Positions 54,423 through 62,956 of a stretch of DNA of 64,000 nucleotides are shown piece after piece. The notes beneath the pieces are model-generated. The model was not told the DNA's origin, searched no databases, and saw only the letters and a program-made list of their open reading frames with translations. The position numbers and the translations under genes are program-made. This DNA comes from Pseudomonas shahriarae (GTDB lineage: Bacteria; Pseudomonadota; Gammaproteobacteria; Pseudomonadales; Pseudomonadaceae): assembly GCF_014268455.2 (NCBI RefSeq), contig NZ_CP077085.1, forward strand, positions 868,001-932,000, read 5' to 3'. The first letter of the stretch is position 1. Each line of letters opens with the position of its first letter.

Positions 54423-55385
54423 ATGACGATCCAGGACATTGCATTGAAGTCTATCGAGGGTTTTCATGTTGGCGGAGAGCGCGTGTATATGGACGGCTTT
54501 CCGGAACAACTGATGACCAAGGTTCCCGGCGCCGCGCCTATCCGGGTGTCGATGAATGGGCATCACATGGTTGGCCAGATGTATTGCCAGCGGTATACAC
54601 AAAGCAACCCGCGCTCCCCCTATCCACTGGTTTTCCTGCATGGCGGCGGCCTGACCGGCGCCTGTTGGGAAAACACACCGGATGGCCGGCCGGGGTGGTT
54701 GACGTTTTTTCTGAAGGCCCGATACGACGCCTGCTTGTGCGATGCGTTTGAGCGTGGACGTGCATCCTGGCCTGCCTATCCCGAGATCCTCGCAGGCAAG
54801 CCTGAACACCGGACGCTGGATGCGGTATGGCATCATTTCCGCTTCGGTCCGGCGTCCAGTTACTGCGCTGAGGCCCGTGAAGAGCAGGCTTACCCCGGGC
54901 AGCAGTTCCCGGTGGAGCACCTGGATGTTTTTGGCCAACAGTTCGTGCCTCGCTGGGCAGGTACCGATCACCGGGCACTTGCCGGCTATAGAGCCTTGCT
55001 GGAAAAAATTGGACCTTGTGTATTGATCGGGCATAGCCAGGGCGCTTACTACGCCCTGCAACTGGCGCAGGAGTTTGCAGGAACGGTGAAAGGGGTGGTT
55101 GCTATCGAGCCATCGGCAGTTCCCGAACTATCCAAAAGTGTACTGACGCTTCCTCCGCATCTAGCCATTTGGGGGGATTTCATTCGCGATAAAAGTGTCA
55201 TGTGGGAGAGCTACCTTCACAGATGTGAGGCGTACTTTGAGCAACTGCAAAATAAATCGGTAGATTCCCGGGTCTTGGAGTTGCCGACGGTCGGAGTGTC
55301 GGGTAACAGTCATATGTTGATGATGGATGCTAACAGCAATCAAGTGGCCGGAATGATTGATGAGTGGTTGGTTAGTCTTGCTTGA
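54423..55385 (+). CDS. Alpha/beta hydrolase
   Basis: 320 residues. An oxyanion HGGG-type loop (VFLHGGGLTGACWENTPDGR), nucleophile elbow GHSQG (Ser at about 203), and a late His in GVSGNSHMLMMD. There is no signal peptide. The enzyme should hydrolyse an ester or similar bond; the substrate is unknown. It is followed 59 bases later by an MFS permease gene, suggesting uptake and breakdown of one compound under LysR control. AGAGG precedes the ATG. Confidence 0.85.
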   Translation: MTIQDIALKSIEGFHVGGERVYMDGFPEQLMTKVPGAAPIRVSMNGHHMVGQMYCQRYTQSNPRSPYPLVFLHGGGLTGACWENTPDGRPGWLTFFLKARYDACLCDAFERGRASWPAYPEILAGKPEHRTLDAVWHHFRFGPASSYCAEAREEQAYPGQQFPVEHLDVFGQQFVPRWAGTDHRALAGYRALLEKIGPCVLIGHSQGAYYALQLAQEFAGTVKGVVAIEPSAVPELSKSVLTLPPHLAIWGDFIRDKSVMWESYLHRCEAYFEQLQNKSVDSRVLELPTVGVSGNSHMLMMDANSNQVAGMIDEWLVSLA

Positions 55386-55444
55386 AACGTTGAATAATAA
55401 AAATAATAATTTGAGAGGGTTTACATCTCTCAATGGGGGGAAGT

Positions 55445-56770
55445 ATGCAGGCTGCAAAGGCAGAGTTGGCGCAAGACAGTGTCTCGGATGATGTTCAGGG
55501 CCAGGCACTGATAAGAAAAATAACCTGGCGCTTGATGCCATTAATTATAATTTGCTTTTTTTTTGCATTTTTTGATCGGATCAATATCAGTTTTGTAAAG
55601 TTTCAGCTGGAAAGCGAGTTAGGGTTCGGTAATTCGGTGTATGGGCTGGGGGCCAGTTTATTTGTTGTCGGGTATGTGATTTTCGAAGTGCCCAGTAACT
55701 TGATGCTCTACAAGGTGGGGGCGCGCAGGTGGATTGCCAGGATCATGATGTCCTGGGGGATTGCTACTTGTGCCATGGTCTTTGTCCAGACCGAATGGCA
55801 GTTTTATGTGCTGCGCTTCCTGATCGGCGCAATGGAAGCGGGTTTTGGGCCGGGGGTCGTATTTTACCTGACGCTTTGGTTTCCTTCTGCATTTCGAGGT
55901 CGAGCGACGTCGCACTTGTTCCTCGCTTCGGCATTTTCAGGACTGATAGGCGCACCCTTGGCGGGGCTCCTGTTAGAACATATGGATAACGTGTTTGGTC
56001 TTCCCGGGTGGCATTGGCTGTTTCTATTCGGAGGTGTTCCCTGCGTTGTACTGGGGATCGTTGTCTTGAATGTACTCTGTGATCGTGTGGAGGACGCTAA
56101 ATGGCTGACGCGGGCCGAAAAATCATGGTTGGCGCAAAAAATATCGGAAAAGAACCAATCGTCCTCTGTAGAGCACTCCTTTCGAAGCGCATTGAAATCG
56201 CCGATTCTTCTGTTGTTGGGGTTTCTCTATTTTCTCATTCAGCTTGGGTCCCATGGCCTTAATTTCTGGGCGCCGCATTTGATTCGTTCCACTGGGGTGG
56301 AGTCGTCAGGCACATTGGGGCTTTTGACTGCGGTGCCTTACGTCTGTGGGGCAATTGCGATGATTACCGTTGGACGCCTGTCAGACCGTTCAGGCGAGCG
56401 CCGAAAATTCGTGGCAGGCCTGTTGTTGCTGGCGTCTATCGGATTTCTGTTAGCGGGCTTTTTCGATGACGATACGACGTTGCTGGTGATTGCCCTGGGC
56501 GTATTGGGCGGTGGCGTGATTGCCTCCATCCCCGCATTCTGGGCATTGCCGCCGATGATTCTATCGGGAGCGGCCGCGGCGGGAGGTATCGCATTGATCA
56601 ACACGTTGGGGCAGTTCGGTGGAATCGTCAGCCCATTGATGGTCAGTCAGATCATCGAGTTTACGGGGAGTGCGACGCCCGCGTTGTATGTGATCAGCGC
56701 CACCAGCTTGTTGGCGTGCCTGATCCTGATGTTTATGTTGCCGGACAAACTTAAACATAAAGACCTGTAA
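55445..56770 (+). CDS. MFS transporter, anion:cation symporter (phthalate permease-like)
   Basis: 441 residues from the ATG at 55445 behind GGGGGA. Twelve membrane segments; the start (RLMPLIIICFFFAFFDRINI) and loop VGRLSDRSGERRKFV match the ACS/phthalate permease branch that takes up carboxylates such as tartrate, galactarate or phthalate. Codon use and A+T content in the first 200 bases are lower in G+C than the flanks. It probably imports the substrate of the adjacent hydrolase. Confidence 0.87.
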   Translation: MQAAKAELAQDSVSDDVQGQALIRKITWRLMPLIIICFFFAFFDRINISFVKFQLESELGFGNSVYGLGASLFVVGYVIFEVPSNLMLYKVGARRWIARIMMSWGIATCAMVFVQTEWQFYVLRFLIGAMEAGFGPGVVFYLTLWFPSAFRGRATSHLFLASAFSGLIGAPLAGLLLEHMDNVFGLPGWHWLFLFGGVPCVVLGIVVLNVLCDRVEDAKWLTRAEKSWLAQKISEKNQSSSVEHSFRSALKSPILLLLGFLYFLIQLGSHGLNFWAPHLIRSTGVESSGTLGLLTAVPYVCGAIAMITVGRLSDRSGERRKFVAGLLLLASIGFLLAGFFDDDTTLLVIALGVLGGGVIASIPAFWALPPMILSGAAAAGGIALINTLGQFGGIVSPLMVSQIIEFTGSATPALYVISATSLLACLILMFMLPDKLKHKDL

Positions 56771-56803
56771 CCAGAGCGCTGTTTTCCCTGCGTTTTGTGC
56801 AAG

Positions 56804-56837
56804 TGCCAAAGCAGCGACCCAGGCCGCTGCTTTGGCA
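56804..56837. terminator. Bidirectional hairpin between the MFS gene and 8-oxoguanine deaminase
   Basis: Perfect 13-base arms TGCCAAAGCAGCG/CGCTGCTTTGGCA around eight bases, in the 85-base gap of two convergent genes. No clear T-run follows, but stem strength and position argue for transcript ends. Confidence 0.6.
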
Positions 56838-56855
56838 TTCGAGCTCGGGCCCGTC

Positions 56856-58214
56856 TTAGGACGCGTTGATCAACTGCCGCGCCGCCTGGCTGTGATCGGC
56901 GATCAAGGCCTTGAGGTCCATGCCCTCGATTTGCCCGTCGATCACCCGCCACTTGCCGCCCACCATCACCCGGTCCGCCCGGTCCGCGCCGCATAGCAGC
57001 AGGGCCGACAGTGGGTCGTGGCTGCCGGAGAAGCGCAGCTCATCGAGCTTGAACAGGGCCAGGTCGGCCTGTTTGCCCACCGCCAGTTCGCCAATGTCGC
57101 TGCGGCCCAGCAGTTTGGCGGAGCCTTTGGTGGCCCAGCCGAGTACGCCTTCAGGGGTGATTTTTTCCGCGCCATAACGCAGGCGTTGGATGTACAAAGC
57201 CTGGCGCGCTTCGAGAATCATGTTGGACGCATCGTTGGAGGCCGAACCGTCCACGCCCAGGCCAATCGGCGCGCCGGCGGCGATCAGGTCCAGGGTCGGA
57301 CAGATGCCGGAGGCCAGGCGCATATTGGAGCTTGGGCAATGGCAGATACCGGTGCCGGCCGCGCCCAGGCGGGCGATTTCATCCGGGTTGAAGTGAATGC
57401 CATGGGCCAGCCAGGTGCGGGGGCCGAGCCAGCCGACGCTGTCGAGGTAGTCCACGGTGCGCAGGCCGAAGCGCTGCAGGCAGAAGTCTTCTTCGTCGAG
57501 GGTTTCGGCCAGGTGGGTGTGCAGGCGCACATCGAGTTGGTTGGCCAGTTCGGCGCTGGCGCTCATGATTTCGGGGGTGACCGAAAATGGCGAGCAAGGC
57601 GCCAGGGCAATCTGGATCTGCGCACCGTCGCCGCGCTCGTGGTAGCGCTGGATCAGGCGTTGGCTGTCTTCAAGGATTACTTCGCCCTGCTGCACGGTCT
57701 GCTGCGGTGGCAGCCCGCCGTCGGCTTCGCCCAGGCTCATGGAACCGCGGGTGAGCATGGCGCGCATGCCCAGTTCGCGCACGCTCTCGACTTGCACGTC
57801 GATCGCCTGTTCCAGGCCATCGGGAAACAGGTAGTGGTGATCGGCCGCGGTGGTGCAGCCGGAGAGCAGCAGCTCGGCGAGGGCGACTTTGCTGGCCAGC
57901 GCGAGTTTTTCCGGGGTCAGGCGCGCCCACACCGGGTACAGGGTTTTCAGCCAGGGGAACAACGGCTGGTTGACCACCGGCGCCCAGGCGCGGGTCAGGG
58001 TTTGGTAGAAGTGATGGTGGGTGTTGATCAGGCCGGGAAGCACCACGTGCTCGCGGGCGTCGAAGGTTTGTTCGCAGGCGATGCTCGGTTGCTGGCCGAG
58101 GGCGAGCACTTCGACGATCACACCGTCTTGCAGCACCAGGCCGCCACGGGCGTCCAGGGTGTTGGCAGTGAAAATCGCGAGAGGGTTTTTTAACCAGATA
58201 CGGGTCGCAGGCAT
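56856..58214 (-). CDS. 8-oxoguanine deaminase (amidohydrolase)
   Basis: 452 residues. Metal ligands H66 and H68 in GLINTHHHFYQTL, HTHLAETLDEEDF further on, WLAHGIHFNPDEI and GVDGSASNDASNM with the Asp ligand. The architecture is the guanine deaminase/TRZ-ATZ type with a beta-sandwich formed by both ends. It resembles P. aeruginosa PA0142, which has been shown to deaminate 8-oxoguanine to urate. This detoxifies an oxidised base in purine turnover. Functional assignment is by family recall. Confidence 0.88.
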   Translation of the reverse strand: MPATRIWLKNPLAIFTANTLDARGGLVLQDGVIVEVLALGQQPSIACEQTFDAREHVVLPGLINTHHHFYQTLTRAWAPVVNQPLFPWLKTLYPVWARLTPEKLALASKVALAELLLSGCTTAADHHYLFPDGLEQAIDVQVESVRELGMRAMLTRGSMSLGEADGGLPPQQTVQQGEVILEDSQRLIQRYHERGDGAQIQIALAPCSPFSVTPEIMSASAELANQLDVRLHTHLAETLDEEDFCLQRFGLRTVDYLDSVGWLGPRTWLAHGIHFNPDEIARLGAAGTGICHCPSSNMRLASGICPTLDLIAAGAPIGLGVDGSASNDASNMILEARQALYIQRLRYGAEKITPEGVLGWATKGSAKLLGRSDIGELAVGKQADLALFKLDELRFSGSHDPLSALLLCGADRADRVMVGGKWRVIDGQIEGMDLKALIADHSQAARQLINAS

Positions 58215-58354
58215 TGGCCGGCTCCTCTGAATGATGGGTTCAGGTTTGCCAGCTCAGTGTTGCCCTGTCTGCTGATCCAGGGTCGCCGGTAAGGGCGAGG
58301 TGGGAAGTTTACGTGGAGTGAGCGGTGGGGTCTATCCACCGCTTATCTGCTGGC

Positions 58355-59041
58355 TTACCAGGGAATGGTCTGGCCCTTGTAGTTGACGAAGTGATGGCCG
58401 CCCTTGCCGGTGTAGGCGTTCACTTGGGCGATCAGGCCGCGCACGCTGGTTTCCACGTCCAGGTCGGCCCCTTCGCCGCCCATATCGGTCTTGACCCAGC
58501 CCGGATGCAGCGACAATACGGTCAGCTTCTGCTCGCCCAGTTGCGTCACGAAGCTGTTGGTCATGGAGTTCAGCGCGGCCTTGCTGGCCTTGTACAGCGC
58601 AAGGTCCGGCGCGTCGGGCATGGTCACGCTGCCCAGTACCGAACTCATGAACGCCAGCACGCCGCTGCCCTGGCGAATCTGCGGGGCAAAGCGCTGGGCC
58701 AGGTTGATCGGTGCCACAGCATTGGTGAAAAACAGTTGGCCGACTTCGGCCTGGGTGGCATGGCCCGGGGTCTGGTTGGCCGGGCCCTTGACGCCGGCGT
58801 TGACGAACAGCAGGTCGAAGGTCTGGGCTTTCAGGCGCTGGTTCAAGGCGATGACGGCCTGTTGGTCGTCCATGTCCAGTTGCTCGATCTGTACCGGGCC
58901 GAGGGCTTTGAGGGCGTCGGCTTTTTGCGGGTTGCGCACGGTGGCGGTGACTTGCCAGCCGTCAGCCAGCAATTGCTTGACCAGGCCAAGGCCCAGCCCG
59001 CGCGAGGCGCCGATGATCAATGCGGTTTTTGGCGTAGACAT
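58355..59041 (-). CDS. Short-chain dehydrogenase/reductase
   Basis: 228 residues of the SDR fold: cofactor loop LIIGASRGLGLGLVKQLL (GxxxGxG), NAGVKGPANQ in place of NNAG, Ser in LAFMSSVLGSV and YKASKAAL. It has the size and active site of the NAD(P)H-dependent ketone or quinone reductases annotated as CsgA-like SDRs. Substrate unknown. AGGAAG precedes the ATG. It lies 46 bases after yigZ. Confidence 0.85.
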   Translation of the reverse strand: MSTPKTALIIGASRGLGLGLVKQLLADGWQVTATVRNPQKADALKALGPVQIEQLDMDDQQAVIALNQRLKAQTFDLLFVNAGVKGPANQTPGHATQAEVGQLFFTNAVAPINLAQRFAPQIRQGSGVLAFMSSVLGSVTMPDAPDLALYKASKAALNSMTNSFVTQLGEQKLTVLSLHPGWVKTDMGGEGADLDVETSVRGLIAQVNAYTGKGGHHFVNYKGQTIPW

Positions 59042-59087
59042 GAAGGCTTCCTATGGCATCGAGGTTCAGTGAACAACCTTATCAGGT

Positions 59088-59669
59088 TCAGCGTTGCAGC
59101 AGGATTCGTCCGCGGCTCAGGTCGGCCAACTGGGTTTGCAAGGTGTCGATATGGGCTTCGCCGAGGGCCAGTTGTAGCTCCACGCCATTGGCGGTGAAGG
59201 TTTCTTCTACCACCAGGCCGCCCAGTTCGGCGACACGCAGCTTGACCAGGGGCAGTTCAGCAAAGCCGCAGGCGCAGCTCAACGGCACACGGCTGATCAG
59301 CTCGATACGCTCGGCGTTTTGCAGGCATTTATTCGCGCCACCGCCATACGCCCGGGCCAGGCCGCCGGTACCCAGTTGGATGCCGCCGTACCAGCGGACC
59401 ACCAGCACCACGACCTGATCGAACCCCTGGGCCTCGATGGCAGCCAGGATCGGTCGCCCAGCAGTGCCGCCGGGTTCGCCGTCGTCGTTGCTGCGGTATT
59501 GCCCACCGAGTTTCCAGGCCCAGCAGTTATGTGTGGCGTTGAGGTCGCTGTGCTGCTCGATAAACCCCTGGGCGTCTTGCGGGCTGCTAATCGGCGCGGC
59601 ATAGGTGATGAAGCGGCTTTTGCGGATTTCTTCGCGAAATTCGCAAAAGCCCGTAAGGGTGAAAGGCAT
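59088..59669 (-). CDS. yigZ: YigZ/IMPACT family protein
   Basis: 193 residues from the ATG at 59669 (MPFTLTGFCEFREEIRKSRF). UPF0029/IMPACT N-terminal domain with the signature NDDGEPGGTAGRPILAAIEA and VVLVVRWYGGIQLGTGGLAR, then the DUF1949 domain at the C-terminus. It may bind nucleic acid or regulate translation; not settled. It begins 13 bases after the TetR stop, suggesting co-transcription. Confidence 0.9.
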   Translation of the reverse strand: MPFTLTGFCEFREEIRKSRFITYAAPISSPQDAQGFIEQHSDLNATHNCWAWKLGGQYRSNDDGEPGGTAGRPILAAIEAQGFDQVVVLVVRWYGGIQLGTGGLARAYGGGANKCLQNAERIELISRVPLSCACGFAELPLVKLRVAELGGLVVEETFTANGVELQLALGEAHIDTLQTQLADLSRGRILLQR

Positions 59670-59682
59670 TGAGTCGCTTCGT

Positions 59683-60342
59683 TCAGAGGGCCGGCTTGAT
59701 GCCACAGCCTTTGAGAATAATGTGGATAAGGTTGTTACCCGCGTCTTCCATATCCTGCTTGGTCAGCTTGGTACGGCCGGTCACGCGGCAGATCTGGGTG
59801 GCAAAGTCAGCGTAATGCTGAGTGCTGCCCCACAGCAGGAAGATCAAGTGTACCGGATCGACAGGGTCCATCTTGCCGGCATCTATCCAGGCCTGGAACA
59901 CGGCGGCGCGGCCGCTGAACCAGGTGCGGTAGTCCTGGCTGAAATATTCGGTAAGGCATTCGCCGCCGCTGATGATCTCCATGGCGAAGATCCGCGAGGC
60001 CTGTGGCTGGCGTCGCGAGTATTCCATCTTGGTGCGGATGTAGCGGGTCAGTGCTTCGGCGGGATCATCCTCGGCGGTCAGGGTGTTGAAGGTGCTGTCC
60101 CACAGCTCGAGGATATTGCTCAGTACCGCGATATACAGCCCCAGCTTATTGGTGAAGTAGTAATGCAGGTTGGCCTTCGGCAGCCCGGCGCTCGCGGCGA
60201 TGGTGTTCATGCTGGTGCCTTTGTAGCCATGCCGGGCGAATTCGTCTTCGGCGGCCTGGATGATCGCTTGTTCGTTCTTTTGCCGAATGCGGCTGGCGGG
60301 TTTTCCGGCGTGGCTGTTGTGGGCAGGAACTTCGAGGCTCAT
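59683..60342 (-). CDS. TetR-family regulator, RutR-like
   Basis: 219 residues from the ATG at 60342. HTH: QAAEDEFARHGYKGTSMNTI, ASAGLPKANLHYYFTNKLGL. The C-terminal domain is the YcdC/RutR type (YSRRQPQASRIFAMEIISGG, TQHYADFATQICRVTG). RutR senses uracil in E. coli and represses pyrimidine degradation. Location next to a nucleobase permease fits a nucleobase-responsive role. It is followed by yigZ. Confidence 0.82.
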   Translation of the reverse strand: MSLEVPAHNSHAGKPASRIRQKNEQAIIQAAEDEFARHGYKGTSMNTIAASAGLPKANLHYYFTNKLGLYIAVLSNILELWDSTFNTLTAEDDPAEALTRYIRTKMEYSRRQPQASRIFAMEIISGGECLTEYFSQDYRTWFSGRAAVFQAWIDAGKMDPVDPVHLIFLLWGSTQHYADFATQICRVTGRTKLTKQDMEDAGNNLIHIILKGCGIKPAL

Positions 60343-60429
60343 GGAGGTTTCCGTGCAGATCGATGAATGCGATTGCTGCACAGATAACCCACCCTCAAGC
60401 CTCAGACAAGTCCCGATACGATAAAAGCG

Positions 60430-61824
60430 TCAAAGCGGTTCCAGCGTATCGCTTTCCAGAGCTGGATTTGCGGCAGGTGTTGCGGCCTTGGACTCCGGCA
60501 AGAGCAGGCACAACACGATTGCCGTCAGCCCGCCGCTGGTGATGGCCGAATCGAACAGGTTCTGCACCAGGGTTGGCATCAGGTGCAACAGGTTCGGTTG
60601 CGCCGCGATGCCCAGGCCGACCCCGAACGAGGTGGCGATGATCAGCATGCTGCGCCGATCCAGCGGGGCCTGGGCCAGGATGCGCACGCCGGCGGCGGCA
60701 ACACTGCCGAACATTACCAGGGTCGCGCCGCCCAGCACGGGTTTGGGGATTTGCTGCAAGACTGCACCAATTAGTGGAAACAACCCGAGACAGAACAGCA
60801 CCACGCCGATGTACAGGCCCACATAGCGGCTGGCGACGCCGGTCAACTGGATCACCCCGTTGTTCTGGGCAAAGGTGGTGTTGGGGAAGGCACTGAAGGT
60901 GGCAGCGATCATGCAACTGACGCCATCTCCGAGCACGCCGCCCTTGAGCCGGCTTATATAGGAAGGGCCGCTGATGGGCTGGCGGGCGATCATGCAGTTG
61001 GCAGTGAGGTCGCCTACGGTTTCGATACTGCTTATCAGATAAATCAGCGCTACCGGTAGGAAGGCGCTCCAATCGAAACTGAAACCAAAATGGAATGGCG
61101 TCGGCAGGCTGATCAAGGGCAGGTCGGGCAGGGGCTGGGGCACCAGCTTGCCGCTGAACCAGGCGGCGACGCTGCCCAGCAGCAGGCCGATGATGATCGC
61201 GCTCAGGCGTACCCACGGCGTGTTCGAGCGGTTGAGCAGGATAATCGTCAGCACCACGAACAGGCCCAGGGCCAGGTTGGTCGGCGCGCCAAAGTCCGGC
61301 GCATTGAAGCCGCCGCCCAGGTCGGTGATACCTACCTTGATCAGGCTGATGCCAATCAGGGTAATGACAATCCCGGTTACCAGCGGCGTGATGACCCGGC
61401 GTAACTGGCCGATAAACCGGCTCAACACGACCTGCACCAACGCGCCGAAAAAACACACGCCGAAGATCATTGCCAGAATGTCTTCCGGGCTGCCGCCACG
61501 CTGCTTGACCAGGAAGCCCGCCGACAACACCGCGCCGAGAAAGGCAAAGCTGGTGCCTTGCAGGCAGATCATCCCGGCGCCAATCCCAAATGGCCTACGG
61601 GCCTGGATGAAGGTACCGACACCGGAAACCATCAGCGCCATGCTGATCAAGTAGGGCAAGTGGGCGGCCAGGCCCAGGGTCGAACCGATGATCAGCGGCG
61701 GGGTGATAATGCCGACGAAGCTGGCGAGTACATGTTGCAGGGCGGCGAGCAGGGCGGGCAATGGTTTGGGGCGGTCGTTGAGGCCGTAGATCAGGTCGCT
61801 GGCGCTGGAGGATTCTGGTGGCAT
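60430..61824 (-). CDS. NCS2 family nucleobase:cation symporter
   Basis: 464 residues with about twelve to fourteen membrane segments. It contains the NCS2 pattern: GLNDRPKPLPALLAALQHVL near the start, a QxxxxG-like substrate loop, and GDLTANCMIARQPISGPSYI with SRLKGGVLGDG. NCS2 proteins import uracil, xanthine or urate with protons. Neighbours (8-oxoguanine deaminase, RutR-like regulator) suggest a purine or pyrimidine base. The name-giving specificity is not readable. Confidence 0.88.
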   Translation of the reverse strand: MPPESSSASDLIYGLNDRPKPLPALLAALQHVLASFVGIITPPLIIGSTLGLAAHLPYLISMALMVSGVGTFIQARRPFGIGAGMICLQGTSFAFLGAVLSAGFLVKQRGGSPEDILAMIFGVCFFGALVQVVLSRFIGQLRRVITPLVTGIVITLIGISLIKVGITDLGGGFNAPDFGAPTNLALGLFVVLTIILLNRSNTPWVRLSAIIIGLLLGSVAAWFSGKLVPQPLPDLPLISLPTPFHFGFSFDWSAFLPVALIYLISSIETVGDLTANCMIARQPISGPSYISRLKGGVLGDGVSCMIAATFSAFPNTTFAQNNGVIQLTGVASRYVGLYIGVVLFCLGLFPLIGAVLQQIPKPVLGGATLVMFGSVAAAGVRILAQAPLDRRSMLIIATSFGVGLGIAAQPNLLHLMPTLVQNLFDSAITSGGLTAIVLCLLLPESKAATPAANPALESDTLEPL

Positions 61825-61910
61825 GGCATGTGGACTCAGGGCTGACGGTTCATGGTCCCTGTGCCTTGCAAAAAGCTGTCCACTTGCTCAGGTTTTGTAT
61901 GGGGCCCGTA

Positions 61911-62831
61911 TCAGCGGGTCGCTGCCAGGCTTTCGAGGAAGCTTTCCAGCACCAAATGAGGGCGACGGCCTTTGCGCGTGACCGAAGCCAGGCTTAAATC
62001 GTAAAAGCGTGTAGCCGGTTTCAGCGCGCGTAGTCGGCCTTGTTGCACCCATAGGCTGGCGTAGTGGTCGGGCAGGTAGCCGATGAAGCGCCCGGTGAGG
62101 ATCAGGAAGGCCATGCCTTCGCGGTCGGAAGCGCTGGCGGTGCAGTTGAGCGCTTGATAGTGGGCCTGGATCTCGGCGGGCAGGCGGAAGGTCGGCGCGA
62201 TGGCGTCCTGGCTATTGATGCGCAGGTCGTCCAGTTGTTTGTTTTCGGCGTAGAACAGCGGATGACCCACCGCGCAGTAGAGCAGCGAGCGCTCGCTATA
62301 CAGCGGTTGGTATTCCAGGCCCGACAGCGCGCTGGCCTGGGGCACCACGCCGACATGCAGGCGCCCGTCGAGCACACCTTGTTCCACTTCGTTGGGGGCG
62401 ATCATGCGGATCTGGATCTGCACGTCGGGACCGCGCTCTTTCAACTGCGCCAATGCATGGGTGATGCGCATATGGGGCAGGGTCACCAGGTTATCGGTCA
62501 GGCCGATGGTCAATTCGCCGCGCAGGTGTTGGTGCAGGCCGTTGACCTCGGTGCGGAAACTTTCCAGCGCGCTTAGTAGTTGCAGTGCCGATTGGTAGAC
62601 CTCGCGGCCTTCTTCCGTCAGTGAGAAGCCGGCGCGCCCGCGTTGGCACAGGCGCAGGCCCAGGCGTTGTTCCAGGTCGCTCATTTGCTGGCTGATGGCG
62701 GAACGGCCGATGCCCAGCACGGTTTCTGCCGCCGAGAAGCCGCCGCACTCCACCACGCTGCGGAAGATGCGCAGCAAACGGATATCGAAGTCGCTGACTT
62801 GGGCCAGTGGATCGGGTCGGCGGCTGCTCAT
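61911..62831 (-). CDS. LysR-family regulator beside the transaminase gene
   Basis: 306 residues. HTH (DIRLLRIFRSVVECGGFSAA and SAISQQMSDLEQRLGLRLCQ) and effector domain (ELTIGLTDNLVTLPHMRITH). It is divergent from the beta-alanine transaminase gene 125 bases away and corresponds to PA0133 by recalled synteny, so it probably regulates that gene in response to a beta-alanine or pyrimidine breakdown product. Confidence 0.87.
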   Translation of the reverse strand: MSSRRPDPLAQVSDFDIRLLRIFRSVVECGGFSAAETVLGIGRSAISQQMSDLEQRLGLRLCQRGRAGFSLTEEGREVYQSALQLLSALESFRTEVNGLHQHLRGELTIGLTDNLVTLPHMRITHALAQLKERGPDVQIQIRMIAPNEVEQGVLDGRLHVGVVPQASALSGLEYQPLYSERSLLYCAVGHPLFYAENKQLDDLRINSQDAIAPTFRLPAEIQAHYQALNCTASASDREGMAFLILTGRFIGYLPDHYASLWVQQGRLRALKPATRFYDLSLASVTRKGRRPHLVLESFLESLAATR

Positions 62832-62956
62832 AGTTTAGTAAAGGCCTGACTGAAGGTTAGAAGAGTTGCATTTCTTAGACTTTATCTCCGTGGCAATTTA
62901 GCTGCAACAACGCTTTTCAATCCCGACGCTGCCTTTTGCCCTGCGAGGTTTTGCTG

